Positions 45,251-53,608 are shown, counted from the first letter of the stretch. The stretch: 64,000 bases of DNA from Flavobacteriaceae bacterium LYZ1037 (GCA_003144015.1 QFWS01000002.1:496001-560000), one strand, 5' to 3'. The notes: generated by a model not told the origin, from the letters alone. Program-made: numbers and translations.

Positions 45251-46015
45251 TTGAAATACTTTATTTTCCTTTCTTTCTGTTGTTTGTATCTTCAGACAGC
45301 ATTTTCACAAGCTGTTGAAATTACAGGAAAAGTAACAGCGTCTTCAGATGTTGAAAATATTCATGTTATTAATAAAACAGCACAAGTGTTTACAACAACT
45401 AATGCTTTTGGTGGGTTTAAAATTACAGCTTCATTAAACGATACATTACAATTCTCATCCATTCAACATCAATTAAAAGAGGTTGTAGTGGATGTTAGTA
45501 TTCTTATTCAGAAAGAGATAGATGTTCAATTAGAAGAACTTATCTACGCTTTAGACGAGGTGGTAGTTGGACGCATACTTACAGGAGATTTACTTAAAGA
45601 CGTTGGAAATGTTGAGGGGCAATCTATTACAGCCAAACAGTTAGGCATACCAAGCTATCAAGGAAAACTAAAAACACAAAGTGAAAGAAAGCTAAACGAA
45701 GCGACAACAGGAGGAGGCTTTATTCCGTTGTTTCCTATTATTAATGCTATAACAGGGAGGACAAAAAAATTAAAAAATCAAATTAAATTAGAACAACAAG
45801 ACGATTTATTATACGATATTAGAAAGAGATTAGAACCTATTTTGTTCTCAGATGCAACACTTACAGAAAATTTGAGAACCGAATTTTTTTATTTCTGTTC
45901 CGAAGATCCGAGTTTTGAAAACCGTTGTAAAGGGAAAAGTGACCTTGAAATATTAGAATTTTTAAAAGATAAGTTGGTGCAGTATAAGTTGAATTCAAAA
46001 ATTGAAACGAATTAA
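45251..46015 (+). CDS. exported protein with carboxypeptidase-like regulatory domain (paralogue B)
   Basis: A 254-residue protein that begins at a TTG codon (45251). The signal peptide starts exactly there (MKYFIFLSFCCLYLQTAFSQ), so this start is favoured. The regulatory beta-sandwich spans ~22-100 (ITGKVTASSDVENIHVINKT through ALDEVVVGR). The C-terminal part is basic then acidic, with GGFIPLFPIINAITGRTKK. It is a diverged relative of the gene at 44331. Three CAAAC units lie directly before the start. Confidence 0.78.
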   Translation: MKYFIFLSFCCLYLQTAFSQAVEITGKVTASSDVENIHVINKTAQVFTTTNAFGGFKITASLNDTLQFSSIQHQLKEVVVDVSILIQKEIDVQLEELIYALDEVVVGRILTGDLLKDVGNVEGQSITAKQLGIPSYQGKLKTQSERKLNEATTGGGFIPLFPIINAITGRTKKLKNQIKLEQQDDLLYDIRKRLEPILFSDATLTENLRTEFFYFCSEDPSFENRCKGKSDLEILEFLKDKLVQYKLNSKIETN

Positions 46016-46050
46016 TGGATTATGGAATGTTTTTTGAACATTCAAATTAT

Positions 46051-46058
46051 TAGATTTG
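46051..46058 (+). promoter_or_regulatory. -7 promoter element of the DUF6702 gene
   Basis: TAGATTTG matches TAnnTTTG and lies 17 bases upstream of the ATG at 46076. Confidence 0.5.
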
Positions 46059-46075
46059 CTTAATTATATAGAATT

Positions 46076-46579
46076 ATGAAAGTTTTTAAAATTGTTTGTT
46101 TAGTTTTTATCTTACCCTTATTAGCATTCACAACGCTTCATAAATATTATGTAAGTGTCACGCAAATAGATTTTATTCAAGAAAAGAAATCTGTTCAAAT
46201 TACATCTCGGATTTTTATTGATGATTTAGAAGACGTACTTCAACTTCGTTATAGTGATGATTTAATAATTAAAAAGGAAAATGAAGCTCCTGAAGTGAAT
46301 CTTTATATTGAAAAATATTTAAAAGGAAAGCTCAGAATTTCTATTAATGGCGAAGAAAAAGAAATAAATTATCTTGGAAAAAAAATAGATAATGATATAG
46401 TAGTTTGTTATTTAGAAATTGAAGGTGTAAAAGAAATTAGCACTTTTGAAGTTGAAAACGCCGTTCTTTTCGATTTATATGCTGAACAACAAAACATTGT
46501 AAGAACTAAAATGAATTCAAAAAACAAGAGCTTTATCTTGATAAAAGAAAATGATAAAGGTTTGTTAAACTTTAAATAA
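46076..46579 (+). CDS. DUF6702 family protein
   Basis: A 167-residue exported protein that I recognise as DUF6702. A signal peptide (MKVFKIVCLVFILPLLAFTT) is followed by the family start HKYYVSVTQIDFI and a beta-rich domain including QITSRIFIDDLEDVL. A second block, INYLGKKIDNDIVVCYLEIE, is typical. The family often neighbours M1 peptidase genes in flavobacteria, as here. The role is unknown. Confidence 0.8.
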   Translation: MKVFKIVCLVFILPLLAFTTLHKYYVSVTQIDFIQEKKSVQITSRIFIDDLEDVLQLRYSDDLIIKKENEAPEVNLYIEKYLKGKLRISINGEEKEINYLGKKIDNDIVVCYLEIEGVKEISTFEVENAVLFDLYAEQQNIVRTKMNSKNKSFILIKENDKGLLNFK

Positions 46580-46732
46580 AATGAATTAAAATCTTAAAAA
46601 TTCGTTAATTTCCCCTACAATTTTTTGTAACTAAACCAATCATAAAAACATCCGTTGTTTAAGTTATATTCTTTTTCAGAATAAATATTTAGGATGTTTA
46701 ATTGACCAAATTAAAACATTAACTATCAACAC

Positions 46733-49039
46733 ATGAAAACACTAAAGTATCTTTTTCTTACTGTTTTGTTTATTTCAGCTAATTCTTTTGCTCAAGAACA
46801 AGACCAGCCAGAACGCAAACCTGGTCATACCAACAACAACAAGTTTAAACAACTTTACGACGAATTTTCAACTCCAAACATGTACAGAACGGCTTCTGGA
46901 GCTCCTGGGCCAGCTTATTATCAGCAACAAGCAGATTATAAAATGGACCTTGTTTTAGACGATAAGAATGCTAAAATATCTGGTTTTGAAACAATTACAT
47001 ACACTAATAACTCGCCAGATCCTTTAAAATATCTTTGGGTACAATTAGATCAAAACATGCGTGCTAAAGATTCTCAAACACCTTTAATAGAAGGTGGAGG
47101 CGTAGCCGAAGCACAACAAGCAGGAAAATTTGCATCTTCTTATATGACAGATGGTTTTGATGGTGGGTTTAAAATTGAAGCTGTTAAAGATTTAAGTGGA
47201 AAAGATTTACCCCACATGATTAATCGTACCATGATGCGTGTTGAATTACCTAAAGCTTTAGTAAAAGGAGAAAAATTCTCTTTTTCAATTAAATGGTGGT
47301 ATAATATTAACGACTATGTTAATATGGGTGGACGCTCAGGATATGAGTTTTTTCCAGAAGATGGAAACAGAAATTATATTATTGCACAATTCTTTCCAAG
47401 AATGGCTGTCTATAACGATGTAGAAGGTTGGCAAAATTCCCAATTCTGGGGACGTGATGAGTTTGCTTTGCCATTTGGGAACTATGAAGTAAATATTACA
47501 GTGCCATCAGACCATATTATGGATGCAACTGGTAAGTTGATGAATCGTAAAGAAGTGTTTACTAAAGACATGATGAATCGTTACGAACAAGCAAAAAAAT
47601 CTTACGATAAACCCGTTTTAATTGTAACTCAGGCTGAAGCTGAAATAGCTGAAAAAGGCCATGCTACAGATACTAAAACATGGAAATTCCATGCAGAAAA
47701 TGTACGTGATTTTGCTTTTGCAACTTCAAGAAAGTATATCTGGGATATGATGGCTGTTAAAATAGGAGATAAAGATGTTATGGCAGTGTCTATGTATCCT
47801 AAGGAAGGAAATCCTTTATGGGAAGAATGGTCAACTTATGCAGTAGCTAGTACATTAAAATCATACTCACGTATGACGTTTGATTATCCATACCACAAGG
47901 CCATTTCGGTTCATGCAAAACAACAAGGGATGGAATACCCAATGATTTGCTTTAATTATGGTAGACCAGATGAAAACGGAAAATATACTGATAGAACTAA
48001 ATACGGAATGATAAGTGTTATTATCCACGAAGTAGGTCACAACTATTTCCCTATGATTGTAAATAGTGATGAGCGTCAGTGGACATGGATGGACGAAGGT
48101 TTAAATACATTTGTACAATATGTAGCCGAACAAGATTTTGGCGAGTGGTATCCAGCTGCTTTGTCTCCAGGACATGATAAGTATCCTTCTCGTCGTGGTC
48201 CAGCTGCAAATATAGTTCCTTATATGGGAGGCGATCAAGATTTTATAGCTCCTATTATGACCAAAGGATTAAACACTTACCAATTTGGAAACAATGCCTA
48301 CGGAAAGCCAGGTACTGCACTAAACATTTTACGTGAAACAGTTATGGGTCGTGAGTTATTTGACTATGCCTTTAAAGAGTATTCTCATCGTTGGATGTTT
48401 AAACACCCAACACCAGAAGATTTCTTTAGAACCATGGAAGATGCTTCAGCATTTGATTTAGATTGGTTTTGGAGAGGTTGGTTCTATACCACAGACTATG
48501 TGGATATGGGAGTAAAAGAGGTAAAGAAATATTATGTATCTTCTGAACCTAATGCATACGCAAAAATGATGGCTAAACGTTATGGTATGGAATTGTCAGA
48601 TTTACCACCTTTAGTCTATATGGTTGAAGAAGGAAGCGATGAGTTTAACGAAAACATGAAGAATGGAACGTTATTAGAAAACTCAACACCTCTTAAAGAG
48701 TATGTCATGGATAATTTTTCAGAAGCAGAACGTAAAGCAATGAAAGAACCTAAATACTTTTATAGTGTGACTTTCGAGAAGCCAGGTGGATTGGTTATGC
48801 CAATTATCGTGGAATACACCTATGCAGATGGCACGTCTAAAACAGAGAAATATCCAGCACAAATATGGAGATTAAACGATAAAGAAGTTAGCAAAGCAGT
48901 TGCGTCAGATAAAGAGATTGTTAAAATTACAGTCGATCCTAATTTAGAAACAGCAGATGTAGATACGTCTAACAACTCTTGGCCTAGAGAAGTTAAACAA
49001 AGTGACTTTGATAAATTTAAGGAAGACGTTAAAGATTAA
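46733..49039 (+). CDS. exported M1-family zinc metallopeptidase
   Basis: A 768-residue protein with signal peptide (MKTLKYLFLTVLFISANSFA). The N-terminal half is the beta-saddle of M1 aminopeptidases. The zinc site is HEVGHN with His432, Glu433 and His436, and Glu455 lies 18 residues after His436 (MDEGLNTF), as required. The usual GAMEN substrate motif is not evident (a GMEYPMICF segment occupies the position). It should cleave peptides in the periplasm or outer layer. A terminator follows at 49059. Confidence 0.92.
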   Translation: MKTLKYLFLTVLFISANSFAQEQDQPERKPGHTNNNKFKQLYDEFSTPNMYRTASGAPGPAYYQQQADYKMDLVLDDKNAKISGFETITYTNNSPDPLKYLWVQLDQNMRAKDSQTPLIEGGGVAEAQQAGKFASSYMTDGFDGGFKIEAVKDLSGKDLPHMINRTMMRVELPKALVKGEKFSFSIKWWYNINDYVNMGGRSGYEFFPEDGNRNYIIAQFFPRMAVYNDVEGWQNSQFWGRDEFALPFGNYEVNITVPSDHIMDATGKLMNRKEVFTKDMMNRYEQAKKSYDKPVLIVTQAEAEIAEKGHATDTKTWKFHAENVRDFAFATSRKYIWDMMAVKIGDKDVMAVSMYPKEGNPLWEEWSTYAVASTLKSYSRMTFDYPYHKAISVHAKQQGMEYPMICFNYGRPDENGKYTDRTKYGMISVIIHEVGHNYFPMIVNSDERQWTWMDEGLNTFVQYVAEQDFGEWYPAALSPGHDKYPSRRGPAANIVPYMGGDQDFIAPIMTKGLNTYQFGNNAYGKPGTALNILRETVMGRELFDYAFKEYSHRWMFKHPTPEDFFRTMEDASAFDLDWFWRGWFYTTDYVDMGVKEVKKYYVSSEPNAYAKMMAKRYGMELSDLPPLVYMVEEGSDEFNENMKNGTLLENSTPLKEYVMDNFSEAERKAMKEPKYFYSVTFEKPGGLVMPIIVEYTYADGTSKTEKYPAQIWRLNDKEVSKAVASDKEIVKITVDPNLETADVDTSNNSWPREVKQSDFDKFKEDVKD

Positions 49040-49058
49040 TCTGAAACGTTAAATATTT

Positions 49059-49089
49059 AAAAGCCGACCATAAAAATGAGTCGGCTTTT
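49059..49089 (+). terminator. intrinsic terminator of the M1 peptidase gene
   Basis: AAAAGCCGAC (49059-49068) pairs with GTCGGCTTTT (49080-49089), with an 11-base loop and trailing T residues, 20 bases after the stop codon. Confidence 0.9.
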
Positions 49090-49112
49090 TTTATTCTCAA
49101 GAATCAACTCAC

Positions 49113-49120
49113 TATATTTG
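49113..49120 (+). promoter_or_regulatory. -7 promoter element of tatA
   Basis: TATATTTG matches TAnnTTTG and ends four bases before the GTG start at 49125, implying a leaderless or nearly leaderless mRNA. Confidence 0.55.
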
Positions 49121-49124
49121 CATT

Positions 49125-49412
49125 GTGATACAAGCAAGCATTATTTTATTTATAGGCACTACCGAGGTCATGTTCATCCTATTTATAGTGGTCATGGTTT
49201 TTGGTGCAGATAAAATTCCTGAAATCGCTAGAGGATTAGGAAAAGGCATGCGTATGCTTAAAGATGCCACCAACGATGTCAAGTCTGAAATTGCAAAAAG
49301 TGCCGAAAAGAATGGCATTGATACCAGCATAACTAAAGATGTTCAAGACGAACTCAATAAAGTAAAAGACGAATTAGAAGATTTTACGGGCTCTGTTAGA
49401 CGAAAAATGTAA
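49125..49412 (+). CDS. tatA: Sec-independent (Tat) translocase subunit TatA/B
   Basis: A 95-residue component of the twin-arginine export channel. It has an N-terminal membrane helix (VMFILFIVVMVFGADKIPEI), then the amphipathic helix ARGLGKGMRMLKDATNDVKS and a charged tail. The FGADKIPEIARGLGKG block is diagnostic. The start is GTG at 49125, five bases from the promoter element. No tatC gene is visible nearby. Confidence 0.9.
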   Translation: MIQASIILFIGTTEVMFILFIVVMVFGADKIPEIARGLGKGMRMLKDATNDVKSEIAKSAEKNGIDTSITKDVQDELNKVKDELEDFTGSVRRKM

Positions 49413-49419
49413 AAATTAG

Positions 49420-49564
49420 TTTCGTTTACGGTTATGTATAAGGAAAGTTGCGTGTTTGTGTGCGAGGATTTTCCGAAGGAAAATCAGAAGCTAGCAAACG
49501 AGCTACTAACTTTGGTTTAGCTAAAACTAGCAATTTTTTTTATACGATGTTACCTACTTGCTGG
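49420..49564. repeat. left boundary repeat of the cassette-like gene, with a long imperfect hairpin
   Basis: TTTCGTTTAC (49420-49429) is repeated inverted at 50257-50266. GTTACCTACTTGCTG (49549-49563) is repeated inverted with 12 of 15 matches at 50204-50218. Between them, 49443-49515 folds as a long imperfect hairpin with a perfect 8-bp tip (GATTTTCC, GAA, GGAAAATC) and AAAGTT/AACTTT at the base. The stop codon of the membrane-protein gene lies inside the inner repeat. Confidence 0.65.
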
Positions 49565-50194
49565 CTTTTTACTTTTTTTTATTAATAAATATATTCCATA
49601 TACGATAAAACCAACTGCCATTAAAACAGTAATTATTTTTTCGTTAGTATTATCTTTACTTGCTTTCCAAAACCAATAACCAACTAATATTCCAAATGAA
49701 ATAAATCCAATTCCCCATAAAATCAAATTTTTTTTATTCCATTTGTTTTCAGCTTGTTTATTGCGTTTCAATCCCTTAATTAATTCTTTTCTCAATTCGT
49801 AGTAATTGCTATAAGAAGTTGATGATATTTTATAACTGAAATTTTCGCTTATCAAAGTCAAATCTTTCCATTTCATATAACCAACTTCATAAGAGTATTT
49901 TGCATTTTCCTTTTCAATTTCGGTATATGATTTGAATTCGGATAAAGCAATGGTCTTTTTAGTAAAACCAGTTATTGATTTAAAAATCAATTTTCCGTTT
50001 GTGATTTGTAAAGTGTCATAATTTAAAATCCAATATAAAGAGTATAATCCTAAAGCTAGAAATGGAGTTCCAATTAACCAATTTCCTTTAATAATCAATA
50101 TTGATCCGAATATTGTAGCCAAAAATCCACCAATAATCAGTATTAAAACTGATGATAATTTTGGTTTTGATGTTATTTCAATATGTTTTTTCAA
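49550..50194 (-). CDS. four-helix membrane protein in a cassette-like setting
   Basis: A 214-residue protein with two membrane helices near the N terminus (VLILIIGGFLATIFGSILII and LIGTPFLALGLYSLYWIL). A central ~75-residue soluble domain follows that looks like a bacterial PH-like or stress-sensor beta domain (LQITNGKLIFKSITGFTK...). Two helices come near the C terminus. The start is TTG at 50194, nine bases from the right inner repeat. The stop codon sits inside the left inner repeat. No family is firmly recognised. The packing between inverted repeats suggests it moved as a unit. Confidence 0.6.
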   Translation of the reverse strand: MKKHIEITSKPKLSSVLILIIGGFLATIFGSILIIKGNWLIGTPFLALGLYSLYWILNYDTLQITNGKLIFKSITGFTKKTIALSEFKSYTEIEKENAKYSYEVGYMKWKDLTLISENFSYKISSTSYSNYYELRKELIKGLKRNKQAENKWNKKNLILWGIGFISFGILVGYWFWKASKDNTNEKIITVLMAVGFIVYGIYLLIKKSKKPASR

Positions 50195-50203
50195 TTTTCT
50201 TTT

Positions 50204-50266
50204 CAGCTTGCAGGTAACGGACTGATATGGTATCGTTTTAATGTTTTATATCAGTTGTAAACGAAA
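50204..50266. repeat. right boundary repeat of the cassette-like gene
   Basis: CAGCTTGCAGGTAAC (50204-50218) and GTAAACGAAA (50257-50266) are the inverted partners of the left boundary. They lie between the TTG start of the membrane-protein gene and the kynurenine operon. Confidence 0.6.
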
Positions 50267-50295
50267 TTAGGTTATTATTTTGTGAAAGTCCAACG

Positions 50296-50937
50296 CTATT
50301 TCTTCCTGCTAATCGTCAAACCATCTCTTATTGGCAACATCACCGTTTCTATTCGATTGTCATTTTTTAAAAGCGTATTATAATCTAAAACAGCCTTTGT
50401 AGACACATCTTTTGGATCCAGTTTTTCAATCACTTTTCCATGCCATAGCACATTGTCTGAAATGATAATACCTCCAGGATTTAGTTTGTCTATAATGGCG
50501 TGAAAATACTTGGAGTAATTGGGTTTATCAGCATCAATAAACACTAAGTCAAAGGTTTTGTCTAAAGTTGGAATTACATCTAAAGCGTTTCCTAAATGTT
50601 GATGAATTTGGTTTTTATAATCCGACTTATCAAAATACTTGCGTTGAAAATCTACTAGTTCTTCATTGACATCAATAGTATGGATTTCTCCTGAAGCTTG
50701 TAAGCCTTCAGCCAAACATAAAGTGGCATAGCCTGTAAAGGTTCCTAATTCAAGGATGGTTTTTGGGTTTATTAATTTTGAAATCATGCTTAATACGCGT
50801 CCTTGATAAGGACCACTAAGCATGATAGGTTGTAATATTTTCTGATAGGTTTCTCGAGTTAATTGCTGTAATAATTCTGGTTCAGTTTCAGAATGAGCAA
50901 CTATGTATTCGTCAAGTTTTTCTGGTAGAAAGTGCAT
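50296..50937 (-). CDS. O-methyltransferase (Methyltransf_3 / catechol-COMT type)
   Basis: A 213-residue SAM-dependent methyltransferase. Motif I is ELGTFTGYATLCLAEGL (~residue 65), the acidic ribose-binding residue is in HTIDVNEE, and FIDADKPNYSKYF plus GGIIISDNVLWHG form the metal-binding/catalytic region typical of catechol O-methyltransferases. It starts in a TAATG overlap with the ACMSD stop, so it belongs to the kynurenine operon, and may methylate a catechol- or aminophenol-type intermediate. Confidence 0.85.
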   Translation of the reverse strand: MHFLPEKLDEYIVAHSETEPELLQQLTRETYQKILQPIMLSGPYQGRVLSMISKLINPKTILELGTFTGYATLCLAEGLQASGEIHTIDVNEELVDFQRKYFDKSDYKNQIHQHLGNALDVIPTLDKTFDLVFIDADKPNYSKYFHAIIDKLNPGGIIISDNVLWHGKVIEKLDPKDVSTKAVLDYNTLLKNDNRIETVMLPIRDGLTISRKK

Positions 50938-52025
50938 TACCCTAAAATTCTATTTACTAATTTTTGTTTGGCAGCTTCATCTTCTCCACATAGCCATTGA
51001 ATGACATTGTCTTCCCAAATAGCATCACGTTCAACTTCATTTATAATTTTTCGCTCTACAGCTAAATCTAAAATTTTTCCAGGATAAGAAGACTGTTTCG
51101 TGCTTTCCATTTCGCCTAAAGGATATGGATCATCTAATCCCATCAATACTTGTTTTGAACCTTGATTTTTTATAAGCAACTCCAAGCCTCCAGTGTCATG
51201 AACCAAAGTGTCGAAAAAGATGTTTTTATGTCCAACAGCTTTTCTAGGGTGGCTTTTACCTTCAAATAAATCGGGTCTGCCATCAAATCCTTGGATACGT
51301 CTTCCTAAGTTGATTTGTGCCAATTGTCCTCCATGAGCAAAGCAAGTTCTCATGTTTGGATATTTGTCTTGATATCCGTTTAAAGTTAAGAAATGGTAAG
51401 CATCTGCACATTGAGCTAACATCCATATTAAATGGAAACGCCAAGAAATATTTTCTAATTTGATAAATTTTTCACCATCATAAGGATGAATTTCTACGGC
51501 AAGATTATACTTGTTTGCCAATTCGAAAATAGGCTCGTTTTCTTCGTCAAAAATACAACGCCAAGTTCCAATAGTATCCATGTAGTGGGTAGGCAAACAA
51601 AGTAATTGCATGCCTAATTCTTCTACACAACGTTCTATTTCCCAGCAAGCGCCACGAACAAATCCAGGATGAACCACAAAACCACAGGTAAATCTGCTTG
51701 GGTTTTCACGTTGTACTTTGGCATTAAAATCGTTTTGAAAGCGCAAAGCTTGTTTCATTTCCTCTACACGCAAACCATTTCCATACAATTGAGATAAGTT
51801 TAACACCACAGCATGGTCAATCTTAAATCGATCCATCCAAGCTAATTTGTCATCTAAAAAGAAACTTGAATCCGTTACAGGACGACTCCAATCTTTTTGA
51901 AGCATATATTTTCTGTCTTTATCAACCCAAAATATCCCTTTGTCTTTCATGAACTGAGGAATTTCTTCAGGATAAGGAAGAAGGTGAGAGTGACCGTTAA
52001 TACGTAATTTGCGTTTTTCTTTCAT
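50937..52025 (-). CDS. 2-amino-3-carboxymuconate-6-semialdehyde decarboxylase
   Basis: An amidohydrolase-type zinc decarboxylase that converts ACMS to 2-aminomuconate semialdehyde and so diverts the pathway from quinolinate/NAD. In 362 residues, the metal motif HSH (His12, His14) opens the barrel. FAHGGQL and GLDDPYPLGE carry further metal-site His and Asp residues. Its position between HAO and AMSDH-type genes in the operon supports the assignment. It overlaps the downstream methyltransferase gene by one base. Confidence 0.88.
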   Translation of the reverse strand: MKEKRKLRINGHSHLLPYPEEIPQFMKDKGIFWVDKDRKYMLQKDWSRPVTDSSFFLDDKLAWMDRFKIDHAVVLNLSQLYGNGLRVEEMKQALRFQNDFNAKVQRENPSRFTCGFVVHPGFVRGACWEIERCVEELGMQLLCLPTHYMDTIGTWRCIFDEENEPIFELANKYNLAVEIHPYDGEKFIKLENISWRFHLIWMLAQCADAYHFLTLNGYQDKYPNMRTCFAHGGQLAQINLGRRIQGFDGRPDLFEGKSHPRKAVGHKNIFFDTLVHDTGGLELLIKNQGSKQVLMGLDDPYPLGEMESTKQSSYPGKILDLAVERKIINEVERDAIWEDNVIQWLCGEDEAAKQKLVNRILG

Positions 52026-52027
52026 AT

Positions 52028-52053
52028 GTCATGCTGAGCCTGTCGAAGCATCT
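52028..52053 (+). repeat. dispersed 'CTGAGC' intergenic repeat, copy 4
   Basis: GTCATGCTGAGCCTGTCGAA then GCATCT, in the 121-base gap between the HAO and ACMSD genes. The far edge of the gap reads GAATGAC, so the element may have inverted GTCAT/ATGAC ends (52028-52032 and 52138-52142). Confidence 0.55.
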
Positions 52054-52146
52054 TATTTTTAATTTGTTTTTTGTCAAGTATAACTAGTCGAAGTGTTTTT
52101 TAGCTTCTTCAACTCTAATATTAGTCGGAATGTTTTGAATGACAGT

Positions 52147-52683
52147 CTAATCTTCAATCTGAACTTTCTTTGGAGGTTGCATCACTTCGCCACAATTAGG
52201 GCAGCTTCTTTTGTCTTTATCTCCATAATACTTGTCGAAAATTTTAGGCATATCTGTTTCAATATTTTCAACCGTAAAATCTTCTTCATAAAGTTTGGTG
52301 GTGCAATTTTCACAAAACCAAAGCAAAGCATCTTGAACGCCTTTTTCTCTAGGATATTCTATAACCAATCCAACAGTGTTGGCTCCACGTTGTGGAGAAT
52401 GTGGCACCTTAGGAGGTAATAAAAAAATGTCTCCTTCTTTAATATGAATGTCTTTAGGTTTGCCTTCATCAATGACTTTTAGAACCATATCTCCTTCTAT
52501 TTGATAGAAAAATTCAGGAGTTTCGTTGTAATGATAATCTTTTCTGCTATTTGGACCACCAACAACCATGACAATAAAATCGCCATCTTTCCAAACCACT
52601 TTATTGCCAACAGGTGGCTTTAATAAATGTCTGTTTTCTTCAATCCAAGCTTTGAAATTTATGGGTGATACTAGTTTGCTCAT
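52147..52683 (-). CDS. nbaC: 3-hydroxyanthranilate 3,4-dioxygenase
   Basis: A ring-opening non-haem Fe(II) dioxygenase making 2-amino-3-carboxymuconate semialdehyde. The 178-residue cupin has the catalytic ligands His51, Glu57 and His95 and substrate-binding Arg47 and Arg99 at the same numbers as the Cupriavidus enzyme. The bacterial-type second iron site is present as Cys124/Cys127 (FCENC) and Cys161/Cys164 (SCPNC). It lies in the kynurenine operon. The annotation is secure. Confidence 0.95.
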   Translation of the reverse strand: MSKLVSPINFKAWIEENRHLLKPPVGNKVVWKDGDFIVMVVGGPNSRKDYHYNETPEFFYQIEGDMVLKVIDEGKPKDIHIKEGDIFLLPPKVPHSPQRGANTVGLVIEYPREKGVQDALLWFCENCTTKLYEEDFTVENIETDMPKIFDKYYGDKDKRSCPNCGEVMQPPKKVQIED

Positions 52684-52717
52684 GATTTTATGTTGTTAAT
52701 TGAATAATGATATAAAG

Positions 52718-53500
52718 TTACAAAGATTTTGTTCTACCACCATCAACAGGAAGGTTTATTCCGTTAATGTAGCTTGCGCATTCGCTCGCTAAAAAAGTAA
52801 CAGCATATGCCAATTCTTCAGGTTTAGCAAAACGTTTAGCAGGTACTGCATTTTTCATGGCATTAGCAGCCTCTTCTTCTGAACTTCCAGTTTTAGCTGA
52901 TTTGTTCTTTATAATTTCTGTTAAGCGTTCGGTTCCTGTTGCTCCAGGAAGGACGTTGTTTACAGTAATTCCAAAAGAGCCCAATTCGTTAGCTAATGTC
53001 TTACTCCAGTTTGCTACAGCACCACGAATGGTATTACTAACGCCTAAACCATCTAGAGGCTGTTTGACAGAGGTTGAAATAATATTGATAATACGACCAT
53101 ACTCTGCTTCTTTCATAAAAGGTACGACTGCTTGTGCCAAAACGTGATTGCATTTTAAATGCTGTGTGAATGCATTTTCAAATTCTTCTAATTCAGCCGA
53201 AAAAACAGGACCACCTTTTGGTCCTCCTGTATTATTAACTAAAATATGAAAGCCGTGATTTTTAGAAATATAGTCAGACACTTTTGCTTTTAATTCTTCA
53301 GGGTTTGAAAAATCAGCGATAATGTAGTCGTGATTTCTTTGTTGAGGTAATTCGGCTAAAACAGCTTTTAGTTTGTCTTCGTTTCTAGCAATTAAGGTAA
53401 CTGTTGCTCCTTCGGCAGCTAAAGACATAGCTGTTGCTTTCCCTATTCCTGCTGTGCTGCCACAAACTAAGGTGTATTTGTTGTTTAAGTTTAGATTCAT
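52718..53500 (-). CDS. SDR-family oxidoreductase with altered catalytic site
   Basis: A 260-residue Rossmann protein in the kynurenine operon. The nucleotide-binding start is CGSTAGIG (residues 13-20) and NNTGG replaces NNAG at 89-93. The catalytic serine is Ser142. The expected Tyr 13 residues later is Ser155 (GLGVSNTIRG), and the expected Lys four further on is Arg159. The classical YxxxK pair is therefore missing while the fold seems intact. It may bind NAD(P) and act by another mechanism. Its substrate is unknown. Confidence 0.85.
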   Translation of the reverse strand: MNLNLNNKYTLVCGSTAGIGKATAMSLAAEGATVTLIARNEDKLKAVLAELPQQRNHDYIIADFSNPEELKAKVSDYISKNHGFHILVNNTGGPKGGPVFSAELEEFENAFTQHLKCNHVLAQAVVPFMKEAEYGRIINIISTSVKQPLDGLGVSNTIRGAVANWSKTLANELGSFGITVNNVLPGATGTERLTEIIKNKSAKTGSSEEEAANAMKNAVPAKRFAKPEELAYAVTFLASECASYINGINLPVDGGRTKSL

Positions 53501-53513
53501 TTTTAATTTATTG

Positions 53514-53607
53514 CGTCAGTTCGAGTGAAAATTTATTTTTAAATTTTTGTATCGAGAACGAATGACATCTCGATACTATTTTCTTTGAAAAATCACTCGA
53601 TGTGACG
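53514..53607. repeat. 94-bp imperfect palindrome inside the kynurenine operon
   Basis: The outer arms are CGTCAGTTCGAGTGA (53514-53528) and TCACTCGATGTGACG (53593-53607), which pair at 13 of 15 positions. The inner arms are GTATCGAGA (53549-53557) and TCTCGATAC (53568-53576), a perfect 9 bp. AT-rich stretches lie between. It sits directly after the aldehyde dehydrogenase stop codon and could fold in the operon mRNA. It looks like a dispersed MITE/REP-type element. Confidence 0.8.
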
Positions 53608-53608
53608 A

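Noticed and set aside
49420-49564. True integron attC site
   Set aside because: The canonical GTTRRRY/RYYYAAC core sites could not be matched and no integrase gene is seen; reported only as cassette-like.
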